Positions 26,381 to 35,460 of a stretch of DNA of 55,906 nt are shown here, one piece after another. Both the position numbers and the translations under genes were made by a program. The notes below the pieces were generated by a model that was not told the DNA's origin, ran no database searches, and saw nothing but the letters and a program-made list of their open reading frames with translations. Source of the stretch: Clostridiales bacterium (lineage in GTDB: Bacteria; Bacillota; Clostridia; Saccharofermentanales; Saccharofermentanaceae); the NCBI GenBank assembly GCA_017552455.1, contig JAFZPX010000023.1, forward strand, positions 1 to 55,906. Reading direction: 5' to 3'. Each line of letters opens with the position of its first letter. Position 1 is the first letter of the stretch.

Positions 26381-26409
26381 GTCCCCTTATTTTATATTAA
26401 TAGGGGGAC
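26381..26409 (-). terminator. Intrinsic terminator between the recR unit and trpS
   Basis: Nine-pair stem (GTCCCC core with GGGGAC) and an AT-rich loop. On the minus strand it is followed by TTTGTTTTT. It ends the dnaX-recR-S4 unit and leaves little room for a separate trpS promoter, so trpS may also receive read-through. Confidence 0.75.
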
Positions 26410-26451
26410 GTTTTCAATTAATGTACTTAATTCAAAACTCTTCTGAGTTGT

Positions 26452-26513
26452 GTAAGTTCGCTGAGCGGACTTACGCACAAGCGCAGCGCGGAGTACGTAG
26501 CGAAGCAACTTAC
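26452..26513. repeat. Nested imperfect palindromes between the S4 gene and the terminator
   Basis: GTAAGTTCGC (26452-26461) pairs with GCGGACTTAC (26465-26474) over a 3-nt loop. A second partner, AGCGAA and ACTTAC with a 3-nt insert, lies at 26499-26513 and overlaps the S4 stop codon. The left arm could therefore fold with either right arm. The layout resembles a REP-like or mRNA-end structure. Confidence 0.5.
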
Positions 26514-26770
26514 ATCAATTCATACATCGAGTCGGCGTCTTCTTTACGAATGGACGGCGACAGCGAGAGAACACGGAAGCCTACAGTACCGTTACCGAAC
26601 TCTATCGTGACCTCGTCGCCTACCTTAAGCCTTACCGAGGGCTTGGCAGGACGCCCGTTCACTGTCACTCTTCCCGCGTCGCACACATCGTTTGCCACCT
26701 GGCGGCGCTTGATGATACGCGACACCTTGAGGAACTTATCAAGCCTCATGCCTTCATTCTTGTCTGCCAT
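26510..26770 (-). CDS. Small S4-domain RNA-binding protein (RqcP/Hsp15-like)
   Basis: An 86-residue protein that is almost entirely one S4 domain (MRLDKFLKVSRIIKRRQVANDVCDAG region, then GRVTVNGRPAKPS). Members bind stalled large ribosomal subunits in ribosome-associated quality control (RqcP/YabO). Its start overlaps the recR stop by one base, so translation is coupled. Confidence 0.9.
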   Translation of the reverse strand: MADKNEGMRLDKFLKVSRIIKRRQVANDVCDAGRVTVNGRPAKPSVRLKVGDEVTIEFGNGTVGFRVLSLSPSIRKEDADSMYELM

Positions 26771-27378
26771 TACGAACCCACCGCCTTACGGCCTTTGAGA
26801 GCACTTGCGAGTGTAAGATCGTCCGCGAACTCGATATCCGAGCCCATAGGGAGACCCGAGGCCAAACGCGTAACCTTGATACCCGTCGCTCCGAGAAGAC
26901 GCGAGATATAAAGTGCAGTGGCATTGCCCTCTGCAGTCTGGTTTGTGGCTACGATCACTTCCTTGATCTCAGGGTGATCCGTAAGCCTCGCGAAAAGCTC
27001 CGTCAGCGTTATATCATTCATATTCATGTTGCCCACAGGGTTGTACACACCGTGAAGCACATGATAGAGGCCGTTATATTCGTGCATCCTCTCGAAGGCT
27101 GACACATCGCGCGGGGACTCTACAACACAAACCGTACTCGTATCCCTCTTAGGATCCGAGCATATGGGACAGGGATCGCTGTCCGTAAAATTCTGACAGA
27201 TGCTGCAGCGCTTAGTTAGCCTTCTGGCCTCTACTATGGCACCTGTAAGTGCATCTGCCTCTTCCTGAGACATGGACAAAATGGAAAAAGCCAGCCTCTG
27301 AGCCGACTTTCCTCCGATGCCCGGAAGTGATCCGAGCTTTGATATCAGATTCTGTACCGAAGGTGAATATCTTGCCAT
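26770..27378 (-). CDS. recR: Recombination protein RecR
   Basis: Loads RecA onto gaps together with RecF and RecO. The 202 residues show the helix-hairpin-helix start (LISKLGSLPGIGGKSAQRLAF), a four-Cys zinc finger (CSICQNFTDSDPCPIC), and a Toprim domain (VCVVESPRDVSAFERM). It lies 1 nt after ybaB, the usual ybaB-recR pair. Confidence 0.97.
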   Translation of the reverse strand: MARYSPSVQNLISKLGSLPGIGGKSAQRLAFSILSMSQEEADALTGAIVEARRLTKRCSICQNFTDSDPCPICSDPKRDTSTVCVVESPRDVSAFERMHEYNGLYHVLHGVYNPVGNMNMNDITLTELFARLTDHPEIKEVIVATNQTAEGNATALYISRLLGATGIKVTRLASGLPMGSDIEFADDLTLASALKGRKAVGS

Positions 27379-27379
27379 A

Positions 27380-27718
27380 TCAGAAAGGCATCTTAACTCC
27401 GCCGGTAACTCTGTTCATCATCTCTGCAGACTTAGCCTCGAGCTCGTCATTAGCCTGGTTGTAAGCAGCTGTGATGAGGTCTGCGAGCATCTCAGAATCT
27501 TCAGGATCGATAACCTCGGGGTCGATCTCGAGGTTGTAGATCTTGTGATCTCCGCCGAGAACGAGCTTAACCTTGTCGCCGCCTGCAGAACCGGGGATTC
27601 TCAACTCCTTGATCTCGATTTGAACATTCTCGAGCTCCTTCTGCATCTTCTGAGCCTGAGCCATGAGATTTCCCATATTGCCCATTCCGCCGGGCATACC
27701 CTTGAATCCTTTTGCCAT
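27380..27718 (-). CDS. ybaB: YbaB/EbfC family nucleoid-associated protein
   Basis: A 112-residue DNA-binding protein of the YbaB/EbfC family: a Gly/Met-rich start (MAKGFKGMPGGMGNMGNLM), a coiled helix, and the typical end with DLITAAYNQA. GGAGG precedes the ATG. It is usually placed between dnaX and recR. Here recR is adjacent but dnaX lies two genes further upstream. Confidence 0.95.
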   Translation of the reverse strand: MAKGFKGMPGGMGNMGNLMAQAQKMQKELENVQIEIKELRIPGSAGGDKVKLVLGGDHKIYNLEIDPEVIDPEDSEMLADLITAAYNQANDELEAKSAEMMNRVTGGVKMPF

Positions 27719-27773
27719 TATCTGATTCCTCCGAATTAGTTTTTCTTTTTACCTCAAGTATTGTACCACACTG

Positions 27774-29330
27774 TCAGGAGTCTTCCTTCTGCTCGTGGTA
27801 TTCTTTCTCGGTATTTACATTCCATATCGCGGTCTTATCCGTATTGCCTGTGATTATACACTTGACGGCCTCAAATGAAGTCATCATGGAATGATCAAGG
27901 TTGTTATAACGATGCTGACCGTTACGGCCTACACAGTAAAGATTATCGATAGTGTTCAGATAATCGACGAGCGTGTCGATCTGATCGTATGTATCAAAGT
28001 ATGCCGGGTAAGCCTTCTTAACCTTCTCCATGTGAGAGTCCAGAACATCATCAAGGCTTGATATAAGACCTATCCTTACCATCTCTTCCGTTCCGAGCTT
28101 CGCGAACTGCTCTTCGGTCATGTTCCAGAAATCGTCACCCTCGTTGCAGAAATACTCAAGACCTACCCATACAGTATTCTCGAGGTCTTTTACCATATAA
28201 GGCGACCAGTTGTTGTAGATCTGGAAACGGCCCATCTTAACACTTCTGTCCTGAACATATACCCAGCAGTCAGGCACGATATTACCGACCGTCTTCATAT
28301 CAGTCTTATTCTCAAGATTAAGCTTCTTAACAAGAACACCAAGAGTCATATAGTCGCGGTAAGGAAGACCGGCAGCTATCTTAGAAGGCTCATCAGGCAC
28401 GTCATTCATGCCGCCGACAAGGTCCTTCAAAGGCATTGATGAAATAAACACGTCTCCATCCATGCTGCATTCTTTTCCGTCTTTTACATAGGTAAGAGAT
28501 GTTATGCGGTTACCTTCCTTATGAAGCTTAGTAACCTCAGCCTCTTTAATGATCGTTCCGCCTAACTGCTCTACTTTCCCTGCTGTTACTTCCCACAATT
28601 CTCCGGGACCGAGCTTAGGATACTTAAACTGCTCGATAAGGGATGTATTAACCTTTCTGTTCTTAACGTGGAACACCTTGCCGAACACATCCTTAAGGAT
28701 ACCCCCGATGGAAAGTCCCTTTGTTCTCTGAGCTCCCCAGGAAGCATCGATCTCACTCGGATGTCTTCCCCACAGATTCTCTGTATAGTACTCAAAGAAC
28801 ATCGAGTACAGTTTTCTTCCGAATGAATTGATATAGAAATTCTCGAGATTGTCTTCCGGGAGCTTATGGAACATCGCGCCAAGATAACTGAACCCGCACT
28901 TCATCGTATTGGCAAAGCCCATATTCTTGAAAGTCGCGGGCTTAAGCGAGATGGGATAATCATAGAACTTACCGTCAAAGAAGATTCTGGATACTCTATG
29001 CCTTGTAAGCATTACCACATCTTCCTTATCGGGATCCGGGCCTTCTGCACTAAGCGGGATCTGACGGGACAGCATTATGTCATCCTTTGAAGGAGCACCC
29101 TGCATGGGCATCATCTTATCCCACCACTCGTTGACCTCAGGAGCCTTCGAGAAGAATCTGTGTCCGCCCATATCCATTCGGTTGCCTTTGTAGTTGACCG
29201 TCTTGGATATTCCGCCAAACACATCAGAGCCCTCGAATACGACAACCTCGTATTCCTTGGACTTCGTCAACAGTTCATATGCAGCGGTAAGACCTGCAGG
29301 TCCCGCACCAATGATCAAAACTTTCTTCAT
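27774..29330 (-). CDS. FAD-dependent amine-oxidase/protoporphyrinogen-oxidase-like protein
   Basis: A 518-residue flavoprotein with the FAD-binding GxGxxG at its start ([17 protein letters not shown]), then the dinucleotide helix and [11 protein letters not shown], which matches NAD(P)-binding Rossmann-like oxidoreductases often found in polysaccharide gene clusters. The ATG at 29330 overlaps the stop of the upstream membrane protein by 4 nt, so the longer frame to 29411 is rejected. The family resembles UDP-galactopyranose mutases and phytoene desaturases in overall layout, but the substrate is unknown. With its upstream neighbour it separates dnaX from ybaB-recR. Confidence 0.8.
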   Translation of the reverse strand: MKKVLIIGAGPAGLTAAYELLTKSKEYEVVVFEGSDVFGGISKTVNYKGNRMDMGGHRFFSKAPEVNEWWDKMMPMQGAPSKDDIMLSRQIPLSAEGPDPDKEDVVMLTRHRVSRIFFDGKFYDYPISLKPATFKNMGFANTMKCGFSYLGAMFHKLPEDNLENFYINSFGRKLYSMFFEYYTENLWGRHPSEIDASWGAQRTKGLSIGGILKDVFGKVFHVKNRKVNTSLIEQFKYPKLGPGELWEVTAGKVEQLGGTIIKEAEVTKLHKEGNRITSLTYVKDGKECSMDGDVFISSMPLKDLVGGMNDVPDEPSKIAAGLPYRDYMTLGVLVKKLNLENKTDMKTVGNIVPDCWVYVQDRSVKMGRFQIYNNWSPYMVKDLENTVWVGLEYFCNEGDDFWNMTEEQFAKLGTEEMVRIGLISSLDDVLDSHMEKVKKAYPAYFDTYDQIDTLVDYLNTIDNLYCVGRNGQHRYNNLDHSMMTSFEAVKCIITGNTDKTAIWNVNTEKEYHEQKEDS

Positions 29331-30940
29331 CTGCTCTTTTCTTCTTTCCTGTAAAAGAATACCAGCAGAACCGGCACCACTAATACAGTGTAATAAAAAT
29401 ATCTCGGACAATCATTACTGCCCGTAAGCAGCAATGCCGTTCCGAAGTTATAAGCCAGCAAAGGGACAGCAAAGAGAACTTTCTTCCAGTCCTTGAGCTT
29501 GCCAAGTCTTAACTTGGAACAGAACGATATTACAACAAGAAGGAGCGCAACTCCATAGAACAGGAACACATGAGGAAAAAGAACCTTAATCATGATCCAG
29601 TGATAATAGAATGCTGTTGTTAATATATTCGACCTTGTAGAAGGCTTATTAAGCCCGAGATAATTATCGATTCCTATGCCCGGAACGCCTATTCCGAAGT
29701 AGTTATCATCAATGTACGGAACTATCTCAACATAATGACTGTCCGTTACTGTATAAACACCTTCTGTAAGTTTGACCAAGCTTCTTAATGATACATACGC
29801 AGACGCCTTGAAGCACCTTAACATCATATCTATGATCTCGGAAGACTCGTATTCATCAACAACATCGATATCCACCATATCATCGATATTGTCGACAGTT
29901 CCCCACTTGATGATATTGATATTACCCATCTCGTAATAGTCTTCCCATATCTGTTCCGGTGCGATCTTATATGCGAATTCAAGTATATCCTCATCCAACA
30001 CTTCAGGAGTGTATGTAACTGCAGCACCGATTACGGTAAGAGGAAGTCCCATGGTCTCAATCTGACGTCTCTGTGATTCCTTCTGAACACCGACAGCAGA
30101 GTACAAAGGTCCCTTAATAACTGCAAACAAAGCAACAACTGCAAGAATCAGACACAGAGCCCTTTTACGCGAGATATAGAACAACAAAGCCAAAAGCAAA
30201 GGTGCCGTAAACAGTATAGCGTTATGTCTGAAGATAGTCGTAAAGACAAATACAACTACAAACAGAACCATGTTCAAAGGCTTCTTGAACCAGTCACCCT
30301 TAGTTACATAGATCCTGAGTGCATAAGTCATAAGAAGAAGTGCGCCGATCGCGAATGATGTGTCTTTCCAAGGATTAACGCATATGCACAGCAGAGGGTT
30401 AAAGAGGATATAGATCATGCTTCCCAGAACGTAATTCCTGCCCGCATACTTATATATGCTGTCAAAGCCATAACCAAGAGCCGCTGCAAAGAGGATTATC
30501 TGAAAGAGGATGACCGAACCGATCCAACCGTGTGTCAGCTTAAGCGGAAGCGTGAAGGTGAACAGTGTATGCAAGGCCGGATGCCAATCTCCGTATTGAC
30601 TATAGAAATACTCGTTAAACTGGGCAAGAGAATCATTAGTAAACCCGCCAGGATAGTAAGCGAAGTAATACAAGAGCAGAACAAAGAACGGAACGCCATA
30701 GAATATGAACTTCAGTGTGCGAGCCGATATCTTACAGAAATGCTGATCCTCGTGGACATTAAATCTCGAGAAATACTTTATAACGACCGGACTTACCAAT
30801 AAAGCGATCACTATAAGAGCCAAAGACTCTATGATAAGGAACGGAAGATTAATGTTAGGTACAGCAATTATCTGACTTATAAGGATAAAAGACAGATATA
30901 TAGTAAGTATGATTCGGTTTACTCTATTACTGGATTCCAA
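29327..30940 (-). CDS. Multi-pass membrane protein resembling DUF6020 (GT-C-like)
   Basis: A 537-residue membrane protein with about 12 helices. An acidic loop after the third helix ([15 protein letters not shown], then GDWHPALHT) carries the Asp residues typical of GT-C glycosyltransferases that use polyprenyl-phosphate sugars; the layout resembles DUF6020. A ~130-residue soluble stretch (about 295-425) probably lies outside. The start is TTG at 30940 with AAGGAT about 8 nt upstream. It follows dnaX by 11 nt and overlaps the flavoprotein gene by 4 nt, so the two act as a pair inserted in the dnaX unit. Role in envelope glycosylation is inference. Confidence 0.72.
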   Translation of the reverse strand: MESSNRVNRIILTIYLSFILISQIIAVPNINLPFLIIESLALIVIALLVSPVVIKYFSRFNVHEDQHFCKISARTLKFIFYGVPFFVLLLYYFAYYPGGFTNDSLAQFNEYFYSQYGDWHPALHTLFTFTLPLKLTHGWIGSVILFQIILFAAALGYGFDSIYKYAGRNYVLGSMIYILFNPLLCICVNPWKDTSFAIGALLLMTYALRIYVTKGDWFKKPLNMVLFVVVFVFTTIFRHNAILFTAPLLLALLFYISRKRALCLILAVVALFAVIKGPLYSAVGVQKESQRRQIETMGLPLTVIGAAVTYTPEVLDEDILEFAYKIAPEQIWEDYYEMGNINIIKWGTVDNIDDMVDIDVVDEYESSEIIDMMLRCFKASAYVSLRSLVKLTEGVYTVTDSHYVEIVPYIDDNYFGIGVPGIGIDNYLGLNKPSTRSNILTTAFYYHWIMIKVLFPHVFLFYGVALLLVVISFCSKLRLGKLKDWKKVLFAVPLLAYNFGTALLLTGSNDCPRYFYYTVLVVPVLLVFFYRKEEKSR

Positions 30941-30951
30941 TCTTATAATCC

Positions 30952-33255
30952 TTAATCATCGCCAAAATGTATTTCAGTATTAAGGCCTGCTTCGCCAAGG
31001 CTGTTTATAAAATCCGCTGCCCTGTCATTGCTGTCATCAGCAAATACCACACCCTGAACTTCCTGTCCGGGATTTTCCGATGCGAACTTCTTCTGCACAT
31101 TATCGTACTGTCTCTGCGTACAGGAATAGACCTGACTGATTCCGGGCAGTCTGTGCTTGAGCTGTGAAGATACATTCTTAAAGCCCTGCTCGGCGCCAAG
31201 GCTTCTTGCCTCATCACTGCTGTCACTTCCGATGATTATATATGCGCCGTTTCCGAGAAGCGCCAGACGGGAGCTTGCCAATATCTGACCGAGATGTCTG
31301 TCCTGCTCATATATGCGAGACTTGATCTCCAACCAGATCTGTCTGGGATCTTCTTCAGGCTGCTGATTTCTGCTCTTAACTATAGGGGACTTATCTACCG
31401 CAGTAGAAAGTGCGGATCTCTTGGTCTCCCCAATGCGTCCTGTAGGCGCCTGAAGGTCAGGATCCTCATCACCGAAGGCGATGCTCTCCTGTTCGTATAC
31501 TTCCTCTTCTTCCTCCTCGAGATCTTCCATGGAAATATCATCGAGAACAGAATCCGACAGATTAGCGAATATACCTACCTTCGGCGTATCAGACGTATCG
31601 TCCTCATTAAAGAACAGACCTATCTGATTATCGAGAGGCTTATCCTCATCAGGAATCTCCTCTTCAACAGGCGCAGATGCAATAGGAGGAACAGGCATCT
31701 CAGGTGCAGCCTGCTCTTCATGCTGTTCAGGTTCTTCCAATTCCTCTTCATCAAGCTCAGGCTCTTCAGGCGCCATCGCGATCGGAGGAAGTTCAGGTTC
31801 TTTCTTCTCTTCCTCAGGCTTCTTGCCGAGAAGATCCGCTGTCTTAGCCTTTAATTCTTCAAGCTTGTCCAAAGATCCGAGGATGCCCGGCTTCTTATCA
31901 GCCTCAGGCTCTTCCTCTTTTACTTCTTCGGGCTTAGTTTCTTCTTTCTTGGGTTCTTCCTTCTTAACCTCTTCCGCCTTCTTCGCGAAAGGTGAACCCT
32001 TCGCTATTGCAGGCACAGGCTTAGCCTCAGGCTCCGGCGCGGAAGCGGCAACGGGGGCCGGCGCAGAAGCGGGCGTCTCGATCTTACCCTCTGAGATCTT
32101 CTTCGCAGCTTCAGCCTGAAGCTTGCTGAAATCAGGGATAACGAGAGGAGCTTCATCCATCTTGATCTTTCGTCCGCACAAGCGGAGCATCGCGATCTCG
32201 AAACTAGTCCTTACGGAAGGCGACCACTTAAGATCGGACACAATCTTCGAGAATGAAGCTATGAAACCTGTTAAAGTCTGTGAATTCGTAAGGTTCGCGA
32301 CCTCATACATTCTCTTCAAAGACTTAGACGAAGCGGGAATGAGCTTTATCGGATCCGGAACCACTCTTACGATGAGAAGGTTCCTGAAGTACTCGGCAAG
32401 ATCCAATGTAAACTGGATAAAATCACGTCCGCTGTCAGCGAGTTCCTTGCACTTCACGGGCAGCTTATCAAAGCTTCCCTCGATAAGGATAGTCGCGAAG
32501 TCCGCGATAAAATCAATATTAACAGTACCCGTCATCTCCTCGATTGATTCGGGTGTGATCTGCTCACCGGAAGCCATGGCAGCGGCCTGATCGAGGAAAG
32601 AAATAGCATCTCTCATCGCGCCGTCACTCATGGAAGCGATAAGCTCGAGCGCATCTTCGCTCGCGTTGATATTCTCCTTGTCGCAGATATAACGCAGTCT
32701 GCCCTTGATAGCCTCGAGAGAGATACGTCTGAAATCAAATCTCTGGCATCTTGAGAGTATCGTCTGCGGGATCTGGTGCGGCTCTGTCGTCGCGAAAAGG
32801 AATACTGCATGCGCCGGAGGTTCCTCCAAAGTCTTGAGCAGAGCATTAAATGCCTCTGTCGTGATCATGTGGACCTCGTCTATAATATATACCTTATACT
32901 TGGCGCGTGAAGGAGCGTAACTTACTTCTTCGCAGATACTTCTTATATTATCTATGCTTCTGTTGGATGCGGCATCGATCTCGATAACGTCCATAAGAGA
33001 ACCATCGAGGATGCCCTTACATACAGCACATTCATTACAAGGATTTCCGTTTACGGGATTCTCACAGTTAATGGCTCTGGCAAACACTCTGGCAATACTG
33101 GTCTTACCTGTACCTCTCTGACCGCAGAACAGGTATGCATGTCCTATCTTCCCCGTTAATACGGTCTTACGAAGCGTAGCGACTGCCGCTTTCTGTTCTA
33201 CTATCTCATCGAAGTTTGCCGGTCTGAACTGTCTGTATAGAGCCTGATATTCCAT
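30952..33255 (-). CDS. dnaX: DNA polymerase III subunits gamma and tau
   Basis: Clamp-loader ATPase of the replisome. The first 370 residues are the conserved part: RQFRPANFDEIVEQ, Walker A GQRGTGKT at 45-52, a zinc site (CENPVNGNPCNECAVC), IIDEVHMI and the SRC sensor in TILSRCQRFDF. A Glu/Pro/Lys-rich linker (about 400-610) and a tau-like C-terminal domain follow. The ATG at 33255 has GGGAG 6 nt upstream; the ATG at 33261 would directly abut the ribosome site, so the shorter 767-residue form is chosen. It begins only about 20 nt after the SRP RNA gene, so it is probably read through from that promoter or from one inside the RNA gene. Confidence 0.97.
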   Translation of the reverse strand: MEYQALYRQFRPANFDEIVEQKAAVATLRKTVLTGKIGHAYLFCGQRGTGKTSIARVFARAINCENPVNGNPCNECAVCKGILDGSLMDVIEIDAASNRSIDNIRSICEEVSYAPSRAKYKVYIIDEVHMITTEAFNALLKTLEEPPAHAVFLFATTEPHQIPQTILSRCQRFDFRRISLEAIKGRLRYICDKENINASEDALELIASMSDGAMRDAISFLDQAAAMASGEQITPESIEEMTGTVNIDFIADFATILIEGSFDKLPVKCKELADSGRDFIQFTLDLAEYFRNLLIVRVVPDPIKLIPASSKSLKRMYEVANLTNSQTLTGFIASFSKIVSDLKWSPSVRTSFEIAMLRLCGRKIKMDEAPLVIPDFSKLQAEAAKKISEGKIETPASAPAPVAASAPEPEAKPVPAIAKGSPFAKKAEEVKKEEPKKEETKPEEVKEEEPEADKKPGILGSLDKLEELKAKTADLLGKKPEEEKKEPELPPIAMAPEEPELDEEELEEPEQHEEQAAPEMPVPPIASAPVEEEIPDEDKPLDNQIGLFFNEDDTSDTPKVGIFANLSDSVLDDISMEDLEEEEEEVYEQESIAFGDEDPDLQAPTGRIGETKRSALSTAVDKSPIVKSRNQQPEEDPRQIWLEIKSRIYEQDRHLGQILASSRLALLGNGAYIIIGSDSSDEARSLGAEQGFKNVSSQLKHRLPGISQVYSCTQRQYDNVQKKFASENPGQEVQGVVFADDSNDRAADFINSLGEAGLNTEIHFGDD

Positions 33256-33273
33256 GTTCATCTCCCGTAAATC

Positions 33274-33422
33274 AAAAAGCCCGCACTATCTGAACTGCGG
33301 CCGGACAGGCACCCTCGCGGCACAAACGAAAGACCGCTTACTGCTGCTTCCTTCCGGACCTGACAGGGTTCACGGGATCGAATTGCACGAGACCCGACCC
33401 CGGCCACAGCTCACATAGTGCG
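33274..33422 (-). ncRNA. ffs: Signal recognition particle RNA (small bacterial type)
   Basis: The apical loop of helix 8 is exact on the minus strand: GTCAGGTCCGGAAGGAAGCA, which binds Ffh. The molecule folds as one long hairpin closed by GCACTAT (5') with ATAGTGC (3'), then CTGTGGCCGG with CCGGCCGCAG. Mature length is about 140 nt, and the closing stem followed by GGGC and T5 doubles as a terminator. No Alu-domain part is seen, so it is not the long B. subtilis type. The position before dnaX is commonly seen in Firmicutes. Confidence 0.95.
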
Positions 33423-33433
33423 AACTGTCCTAT

Positions 33434-33439
33434 AGTATA
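33434..33439 (-). promoter_or_regulatory. Promoter -10 of the SRP RNA gene
   Basis: TATACT on the minus strand, about 11 nt before the closing stem of the SRP RNA. The -35 at 17 nt (TGAGCA) is weak. Confidence 0.5.
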
Positions 33440-33511
33440 ACACAAATAAAATATTGTGCTCATCAGGTAAACCATATTCGAAAACAATACATTTTTAGGT
33501 TCTTTTCCGCA

Positions 33512-33540
33512 TTGCCAACTATTCTTCGTCGGGCTACAAT
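33512..33540 (+). promoter_or_regulatory. Promoter of the ilv leader and operon
   Basis: TTGCCA at 33512-33517, a 17-nt spacer, and TACAAT at 33535-33540. Transcription would begin near 33547, about 24 nt before the leader peptide ATG. Confidence 0.75.
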
Positions 33541-33570
33541 GCAAACAAACACTAGAAAGGGCACGACCTG

Positions 33571-33684
33571 ATGAGTTATTTGGCATCTGCCATTATTATT
33601 ATCAGCATTATTATGAGCGCGATCATTATTATTGACCGTGCGTTTTGTCGTTCTGCCCTTCATAAGCTTATAAATCACAGATAA
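33571..33684 (+). CDS. Isoleucine-rich leader peptide of the ilvB-ilvA-ridA operon
   Basis: A 37-residue frame with GAAAGGG about 10 nt upstream of the ATG. Residues 8-11, 13-14 and 18-21 are all Ile (ten Ile codons within 42 nt, ATT and ATC), read as AIIIISIIMSAIIII. There is no similarity to a functional protein. The place between promoter and a strong terminator marks it as a sensor of Ile-tRNA supply. Ribosome stalling on the Ile codons (33592-33633) would leave free the segment from 33649 that pairs with the terminator. Confidence 0.85.
   Translation: MSYLASAIIIISIIMSAIIIIDRAFCRSALHKLINHR
33649..33657 (+). promoter_or_regulatory. Antiterminator segment of the ilv attenuator
   Basis: CGTTCTGCC is exactly complementary to GGCAGAACG at 33719-33727, the left arm and loop of the terminator. 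An overlapping segment, TGCCCTT (33654-33660), can instead pair with AAGGGCA (33557-33563) at the leader ribosome site, with three more pairs beyond a bulge. This gives the 1:2, 2:3 and 3:4 pairings of a classical attenuator. Confidence 0.75.
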
Positions 33685-33711
33685 TCCCGATTGTTGATAA
33701 CTAAGTAACCG

Positions 33712-33747
33712 AAGCCCCGGCAGAACGTCTGCCGGGGCTTAATTTTT
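33712..33747 (+). terminator. Attenuator terminator before ilvB
   Basis: Perfect 13-bp stem (33712-33724 with 33728-33740), 3-nt loop ACG, then AATTTTT. It ends 16 nt before the ilvB start and lies wholly within the leader, so it must be overcome for ilvB to be expressed. Confidence 0.92.
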
Positions 33748-33762
33748 GCCACGGAGGTATTT

Positions 33763-35439
33763 ATGGAACGTAACGGCGCACAGATCATCATCGAGACCCT
33801 GATCGAACAAGGGTGTGACACTGTCTTCGGTTATCCCGGAGGACAGGTGCTCAACATCTTTGACGAGCTTTACAACAGGAAGGACCGAATTACGCACATT
33901 ATTATGGCCCACGAACAGGGTGCGTCCCACGCAGCCGACGGCTATGCGAGAGCAAGCGGCAAACCCGGCGTCGTCATCGCGACATCCGGCCCCGGCTCAA
34001 CCAATATCGTAACCGGTCTTGCCACAGCTTATCTTGATTCAGTACCGGTAGTGGCGATAACCGGCAACGTACCTACCACACTCCTTGGAAGAGACAGTTT
34101 CCAGGAAGTTGATATCGTCGATATAACAAAATCAGTTACCAAAAGAAACTGGATCGTCAAAGATGTTACTCATCTTGCCGATACATTAAGAATGGCATGG
34201 CAGACCGCCATATCAGGAAGGCCGGGCCCGGTGCTCGTCGATGTGCCGAAGGATGTTCAGTGTGCTCTTTGTGAGTTCACCCCTGCTCCTGCCGTAAGCA
34301 AGCTTCCACCTGAACTTGCATCAGATTCTTATGTCGATGCGGCAGCTCTCATGGTCAACAAATCAACACGCCCCTACATCTACATCGGAGGCGGAGTCAT
34401 CACAGCAGGTGCTGAGGATGAACTTCTCGCTTTATCAGAGAAGCTCGATGCACCGATGGGAAGTTCTCTCATGGGATTGTCCGCTGTTCCCGCAGGTACA
34501 CCTCGATATCTTGGTATGCAGGGCATGCACGGACACTACGCTTCATCGAAGGCTGAAGACGAAGCTGACCTTGTTATCGCAGTAGGAGTCAGATTCTCCG
34601 ACAGAGCTACCGGCAACAAGGACAGGTTCGCAAGAAACTTCAGGATCATCCACATCGATATCGACGATAAGGAACTTAACAAGAACATCCCTGCCGATAT
34701 CGCCATGAAGGGTGAACTTAAGGATGCTCTCTCCCGCCTTGTTTCCAAGGTAGAGAAGAAAACTCTTCCCGAGTGGAACGAGAGGATAAATGAACTTCTC
34801 GAAGAAGAGAGTAACTACACCGAGAAAGCAATGCAAAGAACTCCGGAAGGAAACCTTAATCCTTACAGGATCATCGATGTGGTAAGCAGCTTTTCGAGCG
34901 GGCTTACTGTTGCAACGGATGTAGGCCAGCACCAGATGTGGACAGCACAACGCTACCCCTTTAACGGCACCCGCACTTTCCTTACAAGCGGAGGCCTCGG
35001 AACCATGGGATACGGTATGGGTGCTGCGATCGGTGCAAGCAAAGCTACCGGCAAGAAGAGCGTGCTTTTTACAGGCGACGGAAGCTTCGGAATGAACCTT
35101 AATGAGCTTACGACAGCAGTTACGAAGAAGACTCCTTTGGTAGTAGTCATCTTGAATAACGGAGTACTCGGCATGGTAAGGCAGTGGCAAACGCTGTTCT
35201 TTAACGAGCACTACTCAGAGACAACGCTCGAACGCCCGACCGACTTCGTAAAGCTTGCGGAAGCGTTCGGAGCAAAAGGAACAAGAGTGTTCACGGAAGA
35301 AGAGCTTAAGAAAGCATGCGAAGAAGCATTCTCAAGCGAAGGAACTTTCGTTATCGATTGTGCAGTCGACTGTGACGAGTTTGTACTGCCGATGCTCCCT
35401 CCCGGAGGATCGATAGACGACATAATAACCGGCATGTAA
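33763..35439 (+). CDS. ilvB: Acetolactate synthase, catalytic (large) subunit
   Basis: Thiamine-diphosphate enzyme that condenses pyruvate with pyruvate (valine, leucine) or with 2-oxobutanoate (isoleucine). The 558 residues show the catalytic Glu region (VFGYPGGQVLNIFDEL), the FAD-binding middle domain, and the ThDP/Mg motif GDGSFGMNLNELTT near residue 445. ACGGAGG precedes the ATG. No gene for the small regulatory subunit IlvN follows, nor ilvC or ilvD; instead ilvA lies 21 nt downstream. Regulation appears to be by the isoleucine attenuator directly upstream. Confidence 0.96.
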   Translation: MERNGAQIIIETLIEQGCDTVFGYPGGQVLNIFDELYNRKDRITHIIMAHEQGASHAADGYARASGKPGVVIATSGPGSTNIVTGLATAYLDSVPVVAITGNVPTTLLGRDSFQEVDIVDITKSVTKRNWIVKDVTHLADTLRMAWQTAISGRPGPVLVDVPKDVQCALCEFTPAPAVSKLPPELASDSYVDAAALMVNKSTRPYIYIGGGVITAGAEDELLALSEKLDAPMGSSLMGLSAVPAGTPRYLGMQGMHGHYASSKAEDEADLVIAVGVRFSDRATGNKDRFARNFRIIHIDIDDKELNKNIPADIAMKGELKDALSRLVSKVEKKTLPEWNERINELLEEESNYTEKAMQRTPEGNLNPYRIIDVVSSFSSGLTVATDVGQHQMWTAQRYPFNGTRTFLTSGGLGTMGYGMGAAIGASKATGKKSVLFTGDGSFGMNLNELTTAVTKKTPLVVVILNNGVLGMVRQWQTLFFNEHYSETTLERPTDFVKLAEAFGAKGTRVFTEEELKKACEEAFSSEGTFVIDCAVDCDEFVLPMLPPGGSIDDIITGM

Positions 35440-35460
35440 TGAAGAAAGGAAATACACAAA

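Noticed and set aside
33423..33762. T-box riboswitch upstream of ilvB
   Set aside because: No T-box sequence (AGGGTGGNACCGCG-like) is present and the ~200-nt leader is occupied by an Ile-rich frame and terminator instead.
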